Positions 61,201 through 62,697 of a DNA stretch of 62,697 bases are shown here, piece by piece. The stretch lies in assembly GCA_026391835.1 (NCBI GenBank), contig JAPLDF010000011.1, positions 1 to 62,697 on the forward strand, read 5' to 3'. The stretch's first letter is position 1. Every line of letters begins with the position of its first letter. The notes below the pieces were generated by a model. That model was not told the DNA's origin. It was given only the letters and a program-made list of their open reading frames with translations, and ran no database searches. The position numbers and the translations under genes are program-made. This DNA is from Bacteroidota bacterium. Lineage in GTDB: Bacteria; Bacteroidota; Bacteroidia; Bacteroidales; FEN-979.

Positions 61201-62697
61201 CAGGCTACCGTAAATGTCATTGGATATGTTCAATCAACAACCCCTACGGTTGAAACTGTAAACCTGGATTTCAATGTTCTTCCTGGAAACGGGTTAAGGT
61301 TGGTCATGACAAGTTTTACAGGCATTTCCGGGTTGATGTTCCAGCCTGATGTCGGAAGCCCTTATGCTTATCCAGACACAATTCCGGGGGTCGTCTCCAT
61401 CACAAGCGGGACGTATGGCAGTACGGCGTATCCAAACCTGTATTACTATTATTACCATTGGATGGTTTCTGTAGGGTGCGAAAGTTCCCGTACAGAAGTA
61501 ATCGCAACCGTGACGCCACCACCTCCAATCACTGTGTCAGTTGCTCCTGACCTTGTTTGTGCAGGTTCTTCAAGCCAGCTGAGTGTGACCAGCGGAAACG
61601 CCGGCTACCTCTATACCTGGAACCCGGGAAACCTCAGCGGAGCCCAGCAAACCGTAAATCCTGAAGTATCCACAACCTATACAGTTACTGCCGATGACGG
61701 CACCTGTGCCACAACAGGTACCGCAACAATTACGGTTGCGTTAACCCCCACGCCCATTACCATTACCCCTGCAGCGCCTGTAGTTGCGCCGGGAGCGGTA
61801 CAACAACTCACGGTAACAGGAGGTGATGTAAACAATGTCACACTAACCAGCGAAGATTTCAACGCTCCGACAAACTCCTGGACCACTGTAAACAACTCCA
61901 CTGCAGGAACTCCTGCAAATGCAGCATGGACCTTGCGGGCAGACGGATACGTGTATGGATCCACACCGGTTACATTCCACAGCAATGACAATTCACAGTT
62001 CTACATGTCGAACAGCGATGCCCAGGGTTCCGGCAGCATCACCAACACCGAGTTAATCAGCCCGGTGATCAATGCCTCCGGATACTCTTCACTGACGTTG
62101 AAATTCTGGCACTATTTCAGGTATATTGATACGGACAGCCAGGCAAACATTGATGTTTCGACCGATGGAGGTGCCAGCTGGATTGCCACGCCGGTTGCTT
62201 CATATTCAAGCACCCAGGGCGCCGCGGCTGCCTTTGTGCAGGCAACGGTTGATCTGACCAGCTATGCAAACCAAAGTAACCTGAAGCTAAGGTTCAGATA
62301 TCATGATTCCTATGGGTGGTACTGGTGTGTTGACAATGTTGCCATTACGGGTACAGCGCAAACCAGCATTACCTGGACACCTTTTACCGAGCTTTATACC
62401 GATCCGTCCGCAACACCGTTATACCAATATGCAGGTGAAGCTTTGGCAACCGTTTACACAAAGCCAACCACAGGGAGAACATACACCGCTGCTGCAACTG
62501 CGCCTAGTACAGGGTGTACAAGGACGCAAACGGTAACCGTTACCGTCGCATCCGCTCCGCCTTCCGTTACCGGAACGGTTACCAATGTAACGGGTTGTTA
62601 CGGCAACAGCAATGGTGCTATCCTTACTTCTGTAACCGGGGGTATCAGTCCTTACAGCTACTCATGGAGCAACACGGCTACTACCGCATCGCTGACA
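55294..62697 (+). CDS. Giant secreted adhesin 4, 3' end outside window
   Basis: At least 2468 codons; the frame appears open from the ATG at 55294 to the last base, so the C-terminus is missing. Signal peptide MRKLVYFLTVLVFFFSIFVK, cut near NADIG. Residues about 95-780 look like a right-handed parallel beta-helix (YNTIKNCTFNMQSVNN, NTIQNISTPGTGTIYCV, GTIYGISMGYGSTDDL repeats). Then three similar modules of about 440 residues follow, each with an Ig-like unit (YQWQSSPDNGTYTNIPGA; FQWQNSPDNSTFADIDGA; FQWQQSSNGIDFTNIDGA) and a GSRCGTGTV or GSRCGIGTV unit. Then comes a lectin-like domain resembling adhesin 1 (about 2180-2370), and a SprB repeat begins at the window edge (TGCYGNSNGAILTSVTGGIS). 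A T9SS sorting domain is expected beyond the edge. Confidence 0.9.
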   Translation, partial: MRKLVYFLTVLVFFFSIFVKTANADIGVTVTNRTNTTPNLAASYTSLALALADLNLVTAMTGPVTLTLAAGSSETAPPTGLTIGSASLNPLLNPTNTITIVRASGTVTLNAGVGTATPASAAPDGILKIVGADYVTIDGLTFTDGNLTNPATMEFGFALFKRSATDGAQYNTIKNCTFNMQSVNNAAGASPMVDGSVGILLVNSIPTAAVTALTPTTAAGTNSFNLIYSNVLNGGNYGIVLSGYAAASPFTAGDTGNDIGGGYPINGNGIYNYGGAAAATNPAAGIRANNQWSVNISYNTINNNNGAGVNHPTTLRGIYAQAGTSANATITYNSVTVNGGALTSSVYGIDNGIGSTAAGNTIDISYNTITGSYSTATTGTFYGIENTATAATVNVTNNTIQNISTPGTGTIYCVYSNVAATALNMTYNTVGTITKTGIGIIYAFNVSSNPTVTCQNNSADGLSCTAAASTANIAGYYNGSTSAIENISSNIFRNFSSTGTSTLYGIYISSATGNKTLSNNQIYNFSKTDGGTIYGISMGYGSTDDLSNNQIHDFNMTAATIGTIYGIRVAAGTLNNIYLNKINALNITGSTTGTIYGLYVSTGTTNNVFRNKVCNIESGGSTPVVYGAYIVSGTTNNFYNNLIGDLRTPAANAAMPLAGIYLGGGTTDKVYDNTVYLNATSSGALFGSSALYASTSPTLDMRNNILVNTSTPAGATGFSSAYRRSGAVLTSYASTSNYNYFYTGTATANNVVYYDGTNAYTTLANFQAWVTPRDAASVTSDTGPSFVSTTCGDATFLHIIPTILSMIESGGSVIAGIDNDIDGDIRQGSAGYPVQVNGGGSAPDIGADEYDGIPNYTCAQPNPGNTLTTGNSICLGQGITLSLQNQTAGTGVSYQWQSSPDNGTYTNIPGANTAAYTTTPDASLWYRCIVTCQSGPVSGTSTPLQVTFVNSITGTTPGSRCGTGTVSLGAVASGGTLKWYPGASGGTSIGTGSPWTTPVISATTTYYVAAESPATGTILGAGASTSSGYESPFYHLYGGKKSQYLILGSELVAAGFSAGNINSLGFNVVAAGVSYNSFYISIGNTTLTALTTALQSGLTPVYSAASVIPAAGLNIYSFSSAFAWDGVSNIIVETCWSNNNTGGTSATVKYDATSFVSESYWRADSQTPATLCGTTTGYGTMSSRPQMYFNYTPVCSSARSSVVATVNTPPTLAITASQTVCNNTVATIEVTSTPLSDFDTYIWSPVTNLFTDIACQNAYDGVSSATILYAKSASAVVTTYTCTATKNSSGCVSTRQTTLTVLPASPAVSAFPASFCISGAAVLTLSPATGWGAATFQWQNSPDNSTFADIDGATTQNYTTKVITSTTYYKLLIKNSTGTICSAPQTTVTVNSPQVSNTVPGSRCGIGTVTLEATGAGGTLNWYAAPTGGASLGTGSPFVTPVINTTTTYYVGAESYAGGSAAVGAGASTSSTYSNPFYSLWSNIHTQHLVTAADLASAGIGPGNITSVALDVTSAGTLPMIDLSVKIAATTATSMSAFLSPAFTTVYTNASLMPGAGLNVLAFTTPFYWDGTSNIVLEFCHGNGSSTATMSRTVKSDPTAYVSSIKTHVSAATPAATICANVTTNLLTYSERPQFTFSGQVVCSSPRTAVVATVTPPPDLAISGNKTICSNTLDSLIITSPPDNFNIYTWSPVTNLYTDRACTNPYVALSSATKVYVKSAVGVITTYTCTGTQTSTGCVNMAQSTITVIPVAVITASPAAICITGGATLNLSPATGYGTATFQWQQSSNGIDFTNIDGATTMGYTTPSISITSYYKVVITNGNGMNCFSPQYTLEVSNPQTPVGTNGSRCGTGTVVLGATGSGGTLSWYASAIGGPVLGTGPSFTTPVISSTTSFYVNTRSPGATEDYVGMAASASGISGQGTGLYGLYFNALTAFTLKSVNVYPNATANNTPGTVTISVINGSGAILNQATVNVIGYVQSTTPTVETVNLDFNVLPGNGLRLVMTSFTGISGLMFQPDVGSPYAYPDTIPGVVSITSGTYGSTAYPNLYYYYYHWMVSVGCESSRTEVIATVTPPPPITVSVAPDLVCAGSSSQLSVTSGNAGYLYTWNPGNLSGAQQTVNPEVSTTYTVTADDGTCATTGTATITVALTPTPITITPAAPVVAPGAVQQLTVTGGDVNNVTLTSEDFNAPTNSWTTVNNSTAGTPANAAWTLRADGYVYGSTPVTFHSNDNSQFYMSNSDAQGSGSITNTELISPVINASGYSSLTLKFWHYFRYIDTDSQANIDVSTDGGASWIATPVASYSSTQGAAAAFVQATVDLTSYANQSNLKLRFRYHDSYGWYWCVDNVAITGTAQTSITWTPFTELYTDPSATPLYQYAGEALATVYTKPTTGRTYTAAATAPSTGCTRTQTVTVTVASAPPSVTGTVTNVTGCYGNSNGAILTSVTGGISPYSYSWSNTATTASLT

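Overview
The window looks like a chromosomal piece of an uncultured or environmental Bacteroidota (Bacteroidales-like). The evidence is: several promoters of the Bacteroidota type (TTG, 18-20 bases, TAnnTTTG); several large secreted proteins with a C-terminal type IX secretion (T9SS) sorting domain, some with SprB-type repeats; a REP-associated tyrosine transposase; and A-rich leaders instead of clear Shine-Dalgarno sites. No phage or plasmid backbone is visible.

Layout. (1) 1-1379: a tRNA-Asn gene whose downstream terminator region is duplicated as a 65-base direct repeat flanking a small gene for a secreted protein, possibly the scar of an integrated element. (2) 1380-12801: ordinary genes: a B12-type radical SAM protein, an SPFH / ribbon-helix-helix / DUF1648 trio, tyrS, a small outer-membrane protein, an HsmA-like membrane protein, a C_GCAxxG_C_C protein, a flavodoxin, an M3-like metallopeptidase lipoprotein and cysS. 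Repeat sequence has inserted in frame into the radical SAM gene and cysS. (3) 12802-13995: a REP-type nest: a Y1 (RAYT) transposase gene surrounded and itself penetrated by GGGCGGGTT/AACCCGCCC palindromes, plus a 7 x 29-base minisatellite. (4) 13996-16848: a secreted BNR/sortilin-like propeller protein. (5) 17153-36181: the most interesting part, an apparent ten-gene, about 18.7-kb operon with gaps of -4 to 63 bases. It encodes, in order, a fibre-like secreted protein, a T9SS cargo protein, an outer-membrane barrel, a secreted vWA-like (TssR/PpkA-like) protein, an ABC ATPase, an FtsX/MacB-like permease, an internally duplicated membrane protein, a lipoprotein, a TIR multidomain protein, and a membrane-anchored nSTAND1 ATPase with 14 WD40 repeats. 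(6) 36182-62697: four giant T9SS adhesin genes in a row (2374, 1903 and 1578 aa, and one of at least 2468 aa that runs off the end). They share leader sequences, sorting domains and shuffled modules, and the first three end in strong hairpin terminators or repeats.

How the genes may work together. The operon in region 5 has predicted products for every envelope layer (surface, outer membrane, periplasm, inner membrane, cytosol) and ends in a TIR plus STAND pair of the kind used in bacterial immune or conflict signalling. A plausible reading is an envelope-spanning sensor that passes a surface or periplasmic signal through an ABC/FtsX-type mechanotransmitter to a cytosolic TIR effector controlled by the STAND protein. 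This is inference from domain order and spacing; I know of no described system with this full gene set. The adhesins next to it carry a shared 5' leader and look co-regulated, which suggests a surface, adhesion or gliding role.

Limits: everything was read by eye. Domain names for long divergent proteins come from motif recognition, not profile searches.
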